A DNA stretch of 64,000 nt from Paratinospora sagittata (GCA_035771175.1 CM069596.1:9226001-9290000), one strand, 5' to 3'. Shown: positions 46,083 through 58,129, numbered from the stretch's first letter. Translations and numbers: made by a program. The notes: generated by a model from the letters alone, not told the origin.

Positions 46083-47137
46083 ATGTTGACAGCAGGAGAG
46101 GTTCTAGGGGTATACGGCGACACTTTCAATAATCTTCCCATTAACAGTACTACTACTCTTTTGGACCCATTCTGGGATCTCCACACAACTCCTCTTGTTA
46201 GCAACAATTCTGATCATGCTCATAATTATTCCAATATTCTTGATCTTCCATACTATAACTCTTCTTATTACCCATCATCTGACTTATCATTCCCAGATCA
46301 AATCTTCTCACCTGATCATGACTTAGACGTTCATGACTACTACTACCCAAACTCAAAACGGCAGAAGAGCTATTGCAGCAGTAGTGATGATATGGAGTAC
46401 TACAACCCTGATTTTTTGCTGAATTGCTTCAAAGGGTTCCCTAGTACTGTGAATATTGCTATTGACTATTACTCGAAAGAGCCCGAGTTCTTGCTTTCTG
46501 AGATTGATCATCAGGTGCAGAAGAAGCCACTACTGCAGGCTTACTCTGAAGGGTATAATGTAGAGAAATCAAAGAAGGTGCAGGTGAATACTAATAATAA
46601 TGGTGATGAGGGTTTGTCAGCGCAGAGTGTAGCAGCAAGGCAAAGGAGGAGAAGGATCACTGAGAAGACACAAGAGCTTGCTAAGCTTATTCCTGGTGGG
46701 AACAAGATGAACACAGCTGACATGTTTCATTCTGCTTTCAAGTATGTCAAGTTTTTGGAAGCCCAACTTGGAATTCTTCAACTCATGGCCTCACTTGATC
46801 GTCAGGTGAATTAATCTCCATTAAATATTATATACTAGTACCAATAATTAATAGTCTATTTTTCTCTAATTAATTTTCTTCTTTTTTTTGAAGTGTAATG
46901 GTTGGTGGGTATGTGCAGGAAAGTAAAATTGATAAAGCATCTCATAGTAATATTGTTGCAAAAGAAGATCAGCAACTCCAAGTTCTTCTTGCATCACCGG
47001 TTGTACAAGAGAAGCTAAGCTCAGAGGAGAAATGCTTGGTTCCAGAACAACTGGTTGAAACCCTTGCAAAAGATCGTGAGACTATTCCAATGGATAATTC
47101 ATCAATCTCTGATAAAAAGACTGATCATCACATGTAA
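46083..47137 (+). CDS. Atypical bHLH transcription factor, bHLH52/53-like (two exons)
   Basis: Nuclear transcription regulator. Exon 1 46083-46805, intron 46806-46918 (113 bp, GT..AG), exon 2 46919-47137, 313 residues. The N-terminal half is Ser/Tyr/Asp-rich and probably disordered, with a basic KRQK at 92-95. The bHLH domain is residues 179-235 (SAQSVAARQRRRRI, then KLIPGGNKMNTADMF and YVKFLEAQLGILQLM). The Glu that contacts the E-box in most bHLH proteins is Ala here (SVAARQRRRR), so E-box binding is not expected and dimer partners may matter. The exon 2 segment QEKLSSEEKCLVPEQLVETL matches the conserved tail of the Arabidopsis bHLH52/53 group. The intron after Gln241, just past helix 2, is usual. 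Starts at the first ATG. It lies between tandem repeat blocks B and C and may have had a duplicate. It appears intact. Confidence 0.92.
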
Positions 47138-47383
47138 GTTCAACCAAGTAACTGAAAAGAAGCTGATGCGAGCATATATGGGGAGAGCGTTTCTTAAGTT
47201 TTTTTTTTTTCATTTTAATTTGTTGATTTTTTTTTTTGTGTGTGTGTGTGTGTATGTGTGTCTTTTTTATTTAATTTTTTTATTTATGTAAATGCTCATT
47301 TTTTTTGGAGAAGAAAATTATTATTTCAATCAATTCCTTTTAGTGAGACTCTGAGATCTTGGCATGTAGGGAGTGGATGCATT

Positions 47384-47424
<41 letters not shown>

Positions 47425-47960
47425 CATTACCCCAATTTGAAAAGAAATGGTTTTTTTTTTTAACGTTTAATTTTTAATACCTAAAAATTATTTAAGGTGT
47501 CAAAACGTTTTCATCCATCAATATTTAAGCTCCACAGGTACCGTAATCAATCATGATTTGATTTCAAATGTGTCCTCACATGCACATCAAAGTTCAAATT
47601 TCCAAGATAATGAAATTTTAAAGTGTTAATAAATTATTATTTTTCACCCAGTTTTTTATGGGCTCGCCACTCACTACAAATATATAAAAATATTGCTAAA
47701 ATTGACCTCCATCTCAATGCATATATAAAAGTCATGTTGGGGTAAATTCAGATTGCAAAATCAGAAAACTATATAACACAAATGTTGCATGAAAGCTATC
47801 ATTTGCTCACTTACCTATCACTACATGCAATTGAAAAAACAAAAGGCTTTTGTATAAAAAGGTTCCTAGTTAAAAGTAATTTCTCGTCCTTAAATGGTTT
47901 TTTTTTGGCTACTAAAGCATTTTGTACCTGATTTTATGTTTAAATATCTAAATATTTACT
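47138..47960. other. bHLH 3' flank
   Basis: 3' UTR and flank, with poly-T tracts and an (AT)18-like microsatellite at 47387-47422. No further gene. Confidence 0.5.
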
Positions 47961-47979
47961 GTAGCCAAGAAAAGACAAT

Positions 47980-48343
47980 TAGAAAAGTGTTTGATAGCAA
48001 AATGGAAATTTTCTAGAGAAAATAGTAATTTTTTTAAGAAAATTTTATTTTCTAGTGTTTGGTTGGCAAAAGAGGAGAAAAAAATTTTAAAATTTTCTTT
48101 TCGGGCCCATCATTTTCTCACCATAATTTTCTCAGCTAAGGGGGTGAGAAAATAATATACACTAATTTGAAAAAATAACAATCGTATAACTGAATAACTA
48201 ATTAATAACCAATTATAACAAAAATTTTTCATGTCCAATCAAATAACCATGGAAAAATTTCTCAAGTACATTTTCTCAAGAAATTTTTTTCGAGAAAATA
48301 TTATTTTTTCAAAGAAAATTTTCTTAGCTATCAAACACACCCT
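47980..48343. mobile_element. MITE in block C
   Basis: Copy of the 44858-45196 MITE, at the same relative site as in block B. Confidence 0.7.
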
Positions 48344-48886
48344 AAAAGGTTTAATTGTGAAATTTTTGACAAAAATGATGTATTTGTATTATAAGTAACT
48401 AATGTGCATGACACGTGATTCTTTTTTTTTTTATTTTTATAAATAATTTTTTAAGTTTTATAATTTCTTTGTTATTGTTATTTTTTACAAAAATGTTATA
48501 TTTTTAATAAAACTAAAAATGTAAATTTCTCCCTAGGGTAGAATGCTATAATTGAAAAGGAAAATTGTAACGCAGCATTATGAGCCTCAAAATGTAGAGA
48601 AGATTATGAGAGTAGCAAAAAAAAATTAAATAGATTGTTAAACTAATACAGAACTCACTGTATTACTATCATATATTTTAAAATTATAAAATAATAACAA
48701 AGTTTTCAAAGATAATTTTAAAATAAATACAAAAGTATAATAAGTGGCAGTGACTGCATGGACTGTATAAGCATGGTAGCAAATTACAGCGAAACCCAAC
48801 AGCCTTGGAGGTGAAGAGCATGTGAGTGCATTTTAATGGACCCTCGTGCCTAAAAAAAAATGTAGACCCTGAGCGGGAGTTGTGCC

Positions 48887-49361
48887 TAAAGGTATCAACG
48901 ATTTGATTTGGATCAGTTTAATCTTCAAACCTAACCCAAACCAAATATAATCAGATTTGATTTAGTTTAGGCTTACCGGTTTGGTTCAAATTATCAACCT
49001 GAACTAAATCGAACCGAACGTAATCGGTTTGGTTAGATTTGAGTTGATCGATTTAAAATTTTAAATGCACATATATTAAATAAATAAATAAAAATAATTA
49101 TGTATATATGAAATAATTTTAATTCTCCTAATGTATATTTAATAAATTTTAAAACAATCTTTGCTATATAAGATAATTATATAATTTTTAGGACAATGTT
49201 CATATATATCATAAAAGAATATTAGACATTAAAAAATAAATGTCAGTAGTTTTAGTTTACAATCGGTGCGGTTTGGTTCAGATTAGTTTTTAAAACTTTA
49301 AACCATAACCGAAACCAAACATGTTCGGTTTCGTGATGAGAGGCAATCTATTATACCCTTA
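48887..49361. mobile_element. hAT-like MITE in block C
   Basis: Counterpart of 42393-42965 in block A, with TAAAGGTATCAA at one end and TTATACCCTTA at the other. About 100 bp shorter than the A copy. Confidence 0.55.
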
Positions 49362-50995
49362 GTTGCTCCACATGGCTTTAGCCCAAGTCCTTTCCATTTT
49401 TTATTTATTTATTTTAATTTTTTTAGTAGTCCAACCCAATGGGAGTGGGGTTTGAGATTTTTTTACCATAAAAAAATTTCTTGTATATTGTTTTATTTTT
49501 TTATTTTTTTATGTCTTTCTCACATTATTTCTTCTTCTTTTTTACTTCTTATTTTTTCATATTTTTTATCTTTACATTTTGGCATATTAATAAAATTTGA
49601 TAATAATTTTAATATTAATAAAATTTAATATTAATTTTATTTCAAGTTTTATATTTTATTACGAGATTAATGGGTAACCAAATGCAATAATATGATATTT
49701 CAAAGAAAGTTGTTTAGGTTTTCCACACACAACCAAATTCAAAATTATGAAATTCTCATTTTCTCAATCATATTTTTAGCAATTTAAGACAATGTTTGGT
49801 TTCCAATCCAAAAATTGTTTTCAATTTTCAAATAGTGAAAAATAGAAAACAACATGAGAGAATTGTCTGGTAAACCAATATTAATTAAAAATTTCTGTTT
49901 AAGTTTTCCTTTGCAAACAAAAAAAAATCTTGAGAAATGACAAAAATGTATTTTGTAAGTTTTCTTCTATTACTTTTTGGATACCATGAAAGTAGGAAAG
50001 TTGTTTTAAGGTACCCGACCAAAGAAGCCCTAGTTCTTATTCTCATTCTAGGACTCATGAATACCAAATTTCACCTACGGGTTTGTGAAAACATAAAACT
50101 CTGTGTGACCGCAACTCTCATAAAATATTTTTATTTTATTTTATTTATTTTTGATAAAAGACACTTCTTATTTTTTAGAGTGCATTTTCCCAATGTGTGC
50201 GATAAAGTGTGCGTTGACACTTTTTTCTTTTCACTTTTTTAAATACTTTTAAAAAATATTGAGAAAACACAATCCTCGACATCTTTTTCTATGCAGTATT
50301 ACGTGGCAATGTGTCATGTAACGACCTCTGACCAATTTGAAAAAGGTTTTCCTCACATTGTGCGTGCTACATCAGCATTAATAGAGACTTGCGTTGAATT
50401 ATAGCATTGGCCCAACGTTGCACAATCTTTTTTTTCAAGAAAAAAAGGTTCTCTTTTTTTTTTTGGCTTTTATTTCTTACATTTAATCTTATTTTTAACT
50501 TAAAGAATTAGTTTTTGTCATAAAAATAAACTCTATCCAAATCTTAAACCCTAGAACCTTAAATCCTAAACCTTAAACTTTAAATGTTTATAATTATAAT
50601 TTTTTAATTGACTGTAATTATTTGTCAAAATTGATATTTTTGATAATTTGGAATTTTCTTAATTAATTAGATTTTTTTTTCTTTTATCAATGTTCAATTG
50701 TAGAAAAAAATTTGTTTGTGTATAAAAATATAAACATAAAAAAAGATGAAAAGAAACAAAGAAATAGCGTAAGGACATGAAAAAAAAATCAATACAATAA
50801 AGGAGAAGTCATTAAAAGAAAAGAAAAGAAAAAGTCACAAGCCGAACGCAGACCCTTTTGCTCAGAGCATGTAGTCGCACGTTTCCATTCTCTTCGGGGA
50901 ATCCTAAGAGAACGGTTAAAATAACTGTCATTTCCATCCCTTAGCAGCCGCCCCTCGATCACCTCCTTAACTTCCCACCAATCTCTTTCAGTTTT

Positions 50996-51214
50996 TATAA
51001 CACCCCGATTTTCAAAACTTATTTTTTTTTGTAAAATAATGAATATTTTAATTTTATATAAAAATATCACTGAAAATCGAGACGATACTCGTATCCGTCT
51101 ATCTTAACCCATAACCATGATATAGATAGTAAAATTTGCAAAACTATGAGTTTATATTCTTCCAACCAACATACTGGTTAAAATAAACGAATACCTTTAA
51201 TTCTTCATACAATC
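50996..51214 (-). mobile_element. LTR Z, first part
   Basis: TATAACACCCC (TG to TA at the end) aligned with LTRs X and Y. Interrupted at 51214/51215 by element T; resumes at 62197. It inserted into the duplicated bHLH promoter block. Confidence 0.8.
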
Positions 51215-52800
51215 TGTCACACCTCGCCCGGACGCGCCTAAATCGGCGGCACACTCACGGACGGAGGGCGTATTTGGAAAAATAACAATGGTAACAACAG
51301 AGTGCGCAGCGGAAATACGGTACACACAGTACAAATCTGATTTCATTTAATTCAGAATACTTTTGTACATGAAACGGTCAAGGGAACATAGTCCCAAAAT
51401 CTCCAATGAATCATACAAAGGGTACAAAATGTGGGCCCAATAATCTGTACCCAGTCCACCCTAATTTCCTGTGAAAGATTGGATAATAATGGAGTGAGCT
51501 TAACGCACTCAGTGGGTAAATAGTGCATGAGTATAACAATTAATAAAGCATACTTCAATATCAAATATCTTAAATACACATGTGAGCATCATAATCAATC
51601 AATATGTATGTATGCATGACACCATCTCGTAATGGTTTGATGAACGTACATCGCCTGAATTCAAGTACAGGAACGATGCTCTGGATTCACGTACTGATGT
51701 CCCTCCCCGGGTGTAGCCGGGTTCTCATGTACGTCCCTCTCCAGAGAAATATAATGAATAGCGAGCAATGCTCCTAACTATTCTATGAGTCATAAACCAT
51801 ATACGTCCCTAGGTGGTGATATGTATGATGCCAATGCATGAACTGGTCTAGTCTACTGGTCTAGTCTTTTCTTGATATTTAGACTGACTTTGGCAACGTC
51901 TGGTGATCCTTATCAGGGTCGGTATCACGACGTGCAAGATTAGGACATTCAATATTACTGTATAAGCTGATAGCTTTCAATAAGACCAACTAGATCAGTC
52001 CCTAGTTGAGAGGTGAGACACAAGGTCTGCTTAAATACCAATCGCCTAGAGCAGCCCACTACCTCCCGTTCACTATTTAAAGTTACTGAGGACAAGACCG
52101 AGTCTAGTTGAGTCAGATTGACCACAAATTCGGCATTATAACAGTGCAATACATGAATTCCAAATATACAGGCATATGTGCGGCAGTATAAACAGTATAT
52201 GACATAATGCAGTGTAAATGAATAGTAAACATAATAATAATTGAATGTAAGCTTTAATAAAAGTTATGAAACACGCAAACCTATGTTTCGTTCCCCACCT
52301 TCAGATAAAACTTCTTCTTTCAGATATGGCGCTTTCCTCCGGACAGAACTTCGTTGCACCGCTTTCCTCCGGACAGAACTTTGTTGCACCGCACCGAGAG
52401 TCTCGGACAGAGAGTCTCAAAAACTTAGAATGCGTGGAAAGGAGAAGAAATTCACAAGATAAGGTGATTTGGTGTGAGGAATGAGAAATGAGGAGGTTTC
52501 ATATATAGAGATTTTTGCGCCTGAACGTTCTGGCATGCGCCTATACGTTCTGGCATGCGCTTGAACGTTTTGGCATGCGCCTGAACGTTCTGGCATGCCT
52601 TGCGCCTATATGCGCCTGAACGTTCTGTCATGCGCCTGAAAGTTCTGTCATGCGCCTGAACGTTCTGGCATGCGCCTGAACGTTTGGGCATGCATTGTGC
52701 CTGAACGTTCTGGCATGCGCCTGAACGTTATGACATGCGCCTGAACGTTCGAGCGCTGCCCAAATAGTAATTTTTTTTTTGTGAAATACAGGGTATTACA
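51215..52800 (-). repeat. 3' LTR of element T
   Basis: 1586 bp, TGTCACACC..GGGTATTACA on the + strand. It is 224 bp longer than the 5' LTR, almost entirely through extra minisatellite units (52513-52760) and a 30 bp tandem duplication of GCTTTCCTCCGGACAGAACT and flanking bases near 52330-52390. Confidence 0.92.
52513..52760. repeat. 20 bp minisatellite TGCGCCTGAACGTTCTGGCA in the 3' LTR
   Basis: About eleven units of a 20-base repeat whose core GAACGTTC is palindromic. Variant units carry TATACGTT, GAAAGTTC or shortened joins. The 5' LTR has only two or three units (62106-62153). Confidence 0.88.
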
Positions 52801-52811
52801 CTCTACCCCCC
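52801..52811 (-). promoter_or_regulatory. Polypurine tract of element T
   Basis: Minus strand GGGGGGTAGAG directly abuts the TGTAATACCC start of the 3' LTR. Confidence 0.8.
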
Positions 52812-53039
52812 TGAAAGGGATTTCGCCCTCGAAATCAAGTTAAGTAGTGATGAGGGTTATCGGCTTGAGAAGTAGCCACAGGTGGATAAGGAGGCCACTG
52901 CATGTGTGCATCACTATATCCATTAATATTATTTTCAGACATCTGCGTAGTTATTGAAGTGAAACAATGGATCAGGATAGGTGTAAACAATGTTTCATCC
53001 TGGGATTGATAAGTGAAAATGACACAATGTACCACATCA

Positions 53040-56000
53040 TCAGTTGGTACTAGAAAACAATTCAGGGTATTTCTGTTTAATTGTTGCTTCTAGTTCCCAT
53101 GTTGCTTCCTCTACCCCGTGGTGATCCCAGAGCACTTTCACAAGTGGTATGCTACGGCGCCGTAATTCTTGAGTTTTTCGATCTAAAATCTGGATTGCTT
53201 TCTCCTAATACGTATTGCCTTCCTCAACCCGAACCTCAACTAAAGGGATGATATGCGAAGGATCAGGACGATACTTGCGAAGCATAGATACGTGAAAAAC
53301 GTCATGAACCTTAGGCATGGACGATGGAAGGGACAGACGATAACCAAGTTTGCCAATACGTTTAATGATCTGAAATGGACCGATATTTCGCGGGGAGAGC
53401 TTGCCTTTGATTCCAAAGCGTTTGACACCTCTTGTGGGCTGGACTTTCAGAAAAACAAAGTCCCCCTTATCAAATTCTAGAGGTTGTCTCCGCTTGTCAG
53501 CATAGCTCTTCTGTCAACTCTGTGCAACGCGAAGTCGTTCCTTTACTAGTGTGATCTTCTCAGAAGTCTCTTGAACTAGTTCAGGGCCTAACTGCGGTCG
53601 ATCTGCCATATCTAACCAGCATACCGGAGATCTGCAAGGTCGACCATAGAGAGCCTCGTATGGTGCCATGCCGATACTAGTTTGGTAGCTATTGTTGTAT
53701 ACAAACTCAACTAGATGCAAATACTTTGCCCATCCGTCATTAAAGTCCAAAATACAGCAGCGTAACATGTCTTCTAAGATTTGGATAAGCCGCTCTGACT
53801 GCCCATCAGTCTGAGGGTGGAAGGCTGTGCTCATAGTGATCTTAGAACCCATTCTATTCTGGAAGCTTTTCCAAAAGTTAGATGTGAATCGAGGGTCTCA
53901 ATCAGAGACGATCGTGAGTGGTATGCCATGAAGGCGTATGATCTCTTTTTCATATAGTTCTGCAAGTTTGGCGGTATTATCCGTGAACTTGATTGGCAAG
54001 AAGTGTGCAGACTTTGTAAGTCTGTCAATGATAACCCAGATAGCATCTTGCCCTTTATTGTTTTGAGGTAAGGCCGTGACAAAATCCATTGCGATGTTCT
54101 CCCATTTCCATTCTCCAATAGGTAACGGCTGGAGAAGTCCAGAGGGAAGTCTTCGTTCTGCCTTGACTTTCTGGCAAACGAGACATCGAGCAACGAAGTC
54201 TGCAATTTCCTTCTTCATTCCAGAAAACCAGAATTGTCGCTTGACATCCTTGTACATCTTGTCACCCCCAGGATACATAGCGTACCTCGAACAGTGCATC
54301 TCAGTAAGCACTTCTTTACGAACCTCAGGATCGTTTGGTAGGCAGAGACGTTTTTTATAGAAAACGGTGCCGTCTCCAGAGACCGACCAATGAGGAAGGT
54401 CCTGGCCGCTAAGTAGAAGGTCTCGTTTCTCCATTAACATAGGGTCATTGGCTTGAGCGGCTGAAATCTTTCGAACAAGCTCAGAGTTGACTGATAATTG
54501 AGAGAGTCGTGGTCTTGGTCCTTCGACGTTCAGCTGTAGGTTAAAGTTCTCCAACTCTGTAGCCAACTTCCCCATTTCGTAGTTAAGAGTGCAAGCAATA
54601 TAAGATTTTCTACTCAGGGCATCGGCCACAACATTAGCCTTTTCGGGATGGTATTGGATTTGAAAGTCATAATCTTTCAAGAATTCCAACCATCGTCTTT
54701 GGCAGAGGTTAAGGTCTCTCTGAGTGTATATGTACTTAAGACTCTTGTGATCCGAGAAGACCTCAAACCATTCGCCGTATAGGTAATGATGCCATAACTT
54801 CAGTGCAAATACGACAGCTGCAAGTTCCAAGTCATGCGTTGGGTAATTACCCTCATGAATCTTCAGTTGTCTGGATGCATATGCAACCACTTGGCCTTCT
54901 TGCATTAGCACGGCACCTAAGCCTTGGAGAGAAGCGTCGGTGTATAATGAAAAGCCAATTGCATTTCTTGGAGTGATAAGTACAGGTGCTGTCGTGAGGC
55001 GTTTCTTCAATTCCTGAAATGATGCTTCACAGGCGGGATTCCAGATAAATCGCACGTCTTTTCGAGTGAGCTTGGTCATAGGTTCAGCAATCTTTGAGAA
55101 GTCCTTGATGAAGCGTCTGTAATAGCCAGCCAAACCAAGAAAACTCTTAATCTGAGTAACAGTGGTAGGCTGCTTCCAGTTTAAAACTGCTTCAACCTTA
55201 GAAGGATCTACCTCAATGCCATTGCCTGAAACCACATGGCAGAGGAATTGAACTCTCTTTGCCCAAAATTCGCACTTACTCAACTTTGCATACAGTTGGT
55301 GGCTTCTCAAGGTCTGGAGGACTATCTTCAAATGTATTTTATGGTCTTCCTCGGTTGAGGAATATATCAAGATTTCGTCCACAAAAACCACCACAAATCG
55401 GTCTAAGTATAACCTGAATATGCGATTCATCAAATCCATGAATGCAGCAGGTGCATTTGTTAGACCGAACGGCATAACTAAGAACTCGTAATGACCGTAC
55501 CGAGTTCTGAACGCCATCTTGGTGATGTCCGACTCTCGGATCCGGAGTTGGTGATAACCGGAACGTAAATCAATCTTAGAGAAAAATTTGGCATCTCTAA
55601 GTTGGTCGAACAAGTCATCGATCCTGGGTAATGGATATCTGTTCTTGATGGTGACGTTATTCAACTTGCGATAATCGATGCAAAGTTGTAACAAACCATC
55701 CTTTTTGCGAACAAATATAACTGGAGCGCCCCTGGGTGATGAACTCTTTCGGATGAAGCCATTACTCTCTAATTCCTTAAGTTGTTTGTCTAATTCGACC
55801 AGTTCGACATTTGACATTCTGTATGGTGGAATGGAGATAGGCCATGTCCCTGATATGAGGTTGATCTCAAAATCGAATTCCCTAACTGGAGGTAGACGAG
55901 GAAGGTCATTAAGAAAAATCGTTGGGAATTCAGATATGACTGGAACATCATGTACTTCGAGAGGGTATAGTGCTGGTGAGTTGGTTTCATTGCCAAGGGA

Positions 56001-57736
56001 TAAAGCTCGAAGTTGTGCCTTGAGAAGGGCAACGGTTGATTTGTGTATCCATTGCCTCGTTCCCTGAAGCTTGACCAACTCTCCTGTAGGCAAGGTTAAC
56101 TAAACTTGCTTCTTCATACATTCAGTCTTTGCATCCAGTGGTTGTAACCAGTCCATGCCAAGGATGATGTCGAAGTCGTCAAAATCCATCACAAACAGAT
56201 CGACATATATGATATGTTCTAACATTCGAAGCTCACATCGAGAACACTGCAAGTTGACGTCAGCACCAGATCCGAACGGTGATGTGACATGGAGTGTTAT
56301 GGTTGTGGGTTCAGGATGCAGGCCTAAATGTCTTACCAATGCTGATGATATTAAAGAATGCGTAGCACCTGAATCAAACAAAACATGCACCATTGTATTG
56401 AACAAAGGAAAGGTAACTTCGACGACATTGTTATCTGGTAGGGGATGTTGAGAGATGGCAAATGCTCGACCCTGATTCCGTTGACCCTGGTTCTGCTGGT
56501 TCTGCCTGGGTTGGGCGTTAGCAGCAGGTGGTGCTTGTTGGACTGGAATAGCCGGAATAGGTTGCTGAAGGTGCAGACAAAGATGTTTTACATGACCTTT
56601 CTGGCCGCAGTTGAAACATGTCGGATGATACTGCAGATGGTTCTGTTGGCCATGCTGAATGTGGTGTCGACCACCACCTCTGCCATTGCCGTTTCGACGG
56701 CCACTTCTTCCATAACGACCTCCGAGGCCATGATTTCTGAAACCCTGATGGTTAGGGTTAGAAGGTTCAGCCGCAGGTGTTGTGGCCTCATTCTTCGAAA
56801 CTGGGGCTGGGAGGGCTGGGTTTTGATTGTAGTAGAGCTTTTTCTTGTTGCCCTGTTGCAAGCCTTGTTGGGAAAACGTTGCAGGCCGTTTGCCCTTATT
56901 CAGTCGCTGTTCCTGGAAGAGCTTCTCTTGTTCAAAGCTCATGGCCTTGTCAACAACCTCTTTGTAAATCTTGAGATCCAAGATTGATAAGGCTTGCCGA
57001 ATGTCATGGCGAAGGCCATTATAAAATTTCTCAGTCTTATCTCGCTCTGTCGAGATGGTGGAGAGAGTGTAGACGGATAATTCTTTAAATTTTCTAGCAT
57101 ATTCTCTGACGGTCATGGTGCCTTGGTATAACTAGCGAAGTTCTGTCGCTTCTGCTTTGTTACCGCGCTGGGAAAATACTCATCAATAAACATTGACTCG
57201 AACTGTTGCCAAGTCATATCGGCTATGTTGACCCGTGGGTCTTCTTTCACTGTGATCCACCATTTGTTTGCTCTACCAACAAGTTAGTAGGTCGCTAGTG
57301 GAATTTTGCGAGTCTCATCGACTCCCATGGCATCAAGAGCCTTTTTTGACTCATCCAGCCACTTTTGCACCTCATCAGGATCAATGGTGCCATCGAAAGT
57401 AAGAGGTTGTAGCCGCTTGTATTTAGTAATATGATCGGTTTAAGCTTCCGACCCAAATTTTACAGGTGCTTGAACCGTGGCAACCTAACTGGCTGCAGTC
57501 TCACGAACGGCAATTTGAACAGTGGCCTTCATTGCCTCAATAAATCCAGCGAAGAAGGTTTCAATGCTTGAAGGCATGGCAAAGGGTGCGGGTGGGGGTG
57601 GGATTGCCTGCCCAGATGGAGTGGCAGTGTCGGGTGTGGCCTGTGCTGTTGTCGGAGGCGGCGGTTCCTGAATCTCAGGAGGTGCCTCAACTGCGGGACG
57701 AACAGTACGTGGCTTTCCTCTCTTTTTTGTTTGCAT
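53040..57736 (-). pseudogene. Element T gag-pol polyprotein (dead)
   Basis: Gag starts at ATG 57736 with a Pro-rich segment. Its capsid-like part (TFDGTIDPDEVQKWL, ANKWWI) is frameshifted near 57165. CCHC knuckle CFNCGQKGHVKHLC at 56618-56577; protease DSGATHS about 56375-56355. RT has [10 protein letters not shown] and [10 protein letters not shown], but the catalytic motif is FVDE (E codon 55374-55376) instead of FVDD. RNase [16 protein letters not shown] and the ADALSR region. Integrase: H600 and C637/C640 are present but the second zinc His is Tyr (MYPGG); core Asp in AMDF and TIVSD, Glu in DGQSER. The tail VKVLWDHHGVEEATWE..YPELF is a group II chromodomain-like end. Eight nonsense codons (57485, 57440, 57284, 57132, 56100, 53898, 53514, 53205). 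From 57132 down all lie in one frame. Confidence 0.9.
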
Positions 57737-57749
57737 TTTCTCACTGGCA

Positions 57750-58129
57750 AGGAGAAAATAAAACCAAGATTAAGAAACTGTAGGCAAGTATAATGTTATA
57801 GTATGCTCAGCAACAATTTTGAGAGTACTGTAATATTAAAATCACCTATTATTCTAAGTAGAGTGTAAAGTTGTTGTTGAGGAATGAAAGAATCTTATAT
57901 ATCTCGTATGTGTGGCCATGGTGTAAAAACAAACAAGGTTAGAATGTTTATATAATAAGTACAAAATTGTGCAAGTATTTCAAAAGATTTGGTTTTGGTC
58001 TTTGTGAACATACATATATTTCATTGAAAATTCATACGAGTCATAAGAATTCTAAGATTTGCCTCGGTAAATAGCCTGAGCTAACGTTCTATCGTAATCT
58101 TATGCATTCAGACGCTTACTCTTAGTCTT
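57750..58129 (-). other. Element T intercistronic leader, gag-proximal part
   Basis: Between the hairpin array and the gag ATG. AT-rich, no frame. A degenerate TCATAA near 58041, about 114 bases from the first loop, could be a decayed further module. Confidence 0.4.

Larger units (their letters stand above)
47961..50995. repeat. Tandem block C, downstream of the bHLH gene
   Basis: Matches block B over the MITE (47980-48343) and following sequence, block A over 48700-50760, and the bHLH promoter stretch over 50840-50995. It breaks off at LTR Z just after CTCTTTCAGTTTT, the point that lies about 245 bp upstream of the bHLH ATG in block B. A second gene copy, if it existed, would lie beyond the nested elements, outside the window. 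Confidence 0.8.

Noticed and set aside
52452..52691. 79-codon frame with regular peptide repeats on the minus strand
   Set aside because: The peptide repeat is the 20 bp LTR minisatellite read in one frame. It is absent from the 5' LTR, which has few units.
56100..56102. TAG between protease and RT as a programmed readthrough site
   Set aside because: Readthrough elements place the stop between gag and pol, and this element has seven other nonsense codons, so decay is the simpler reading.
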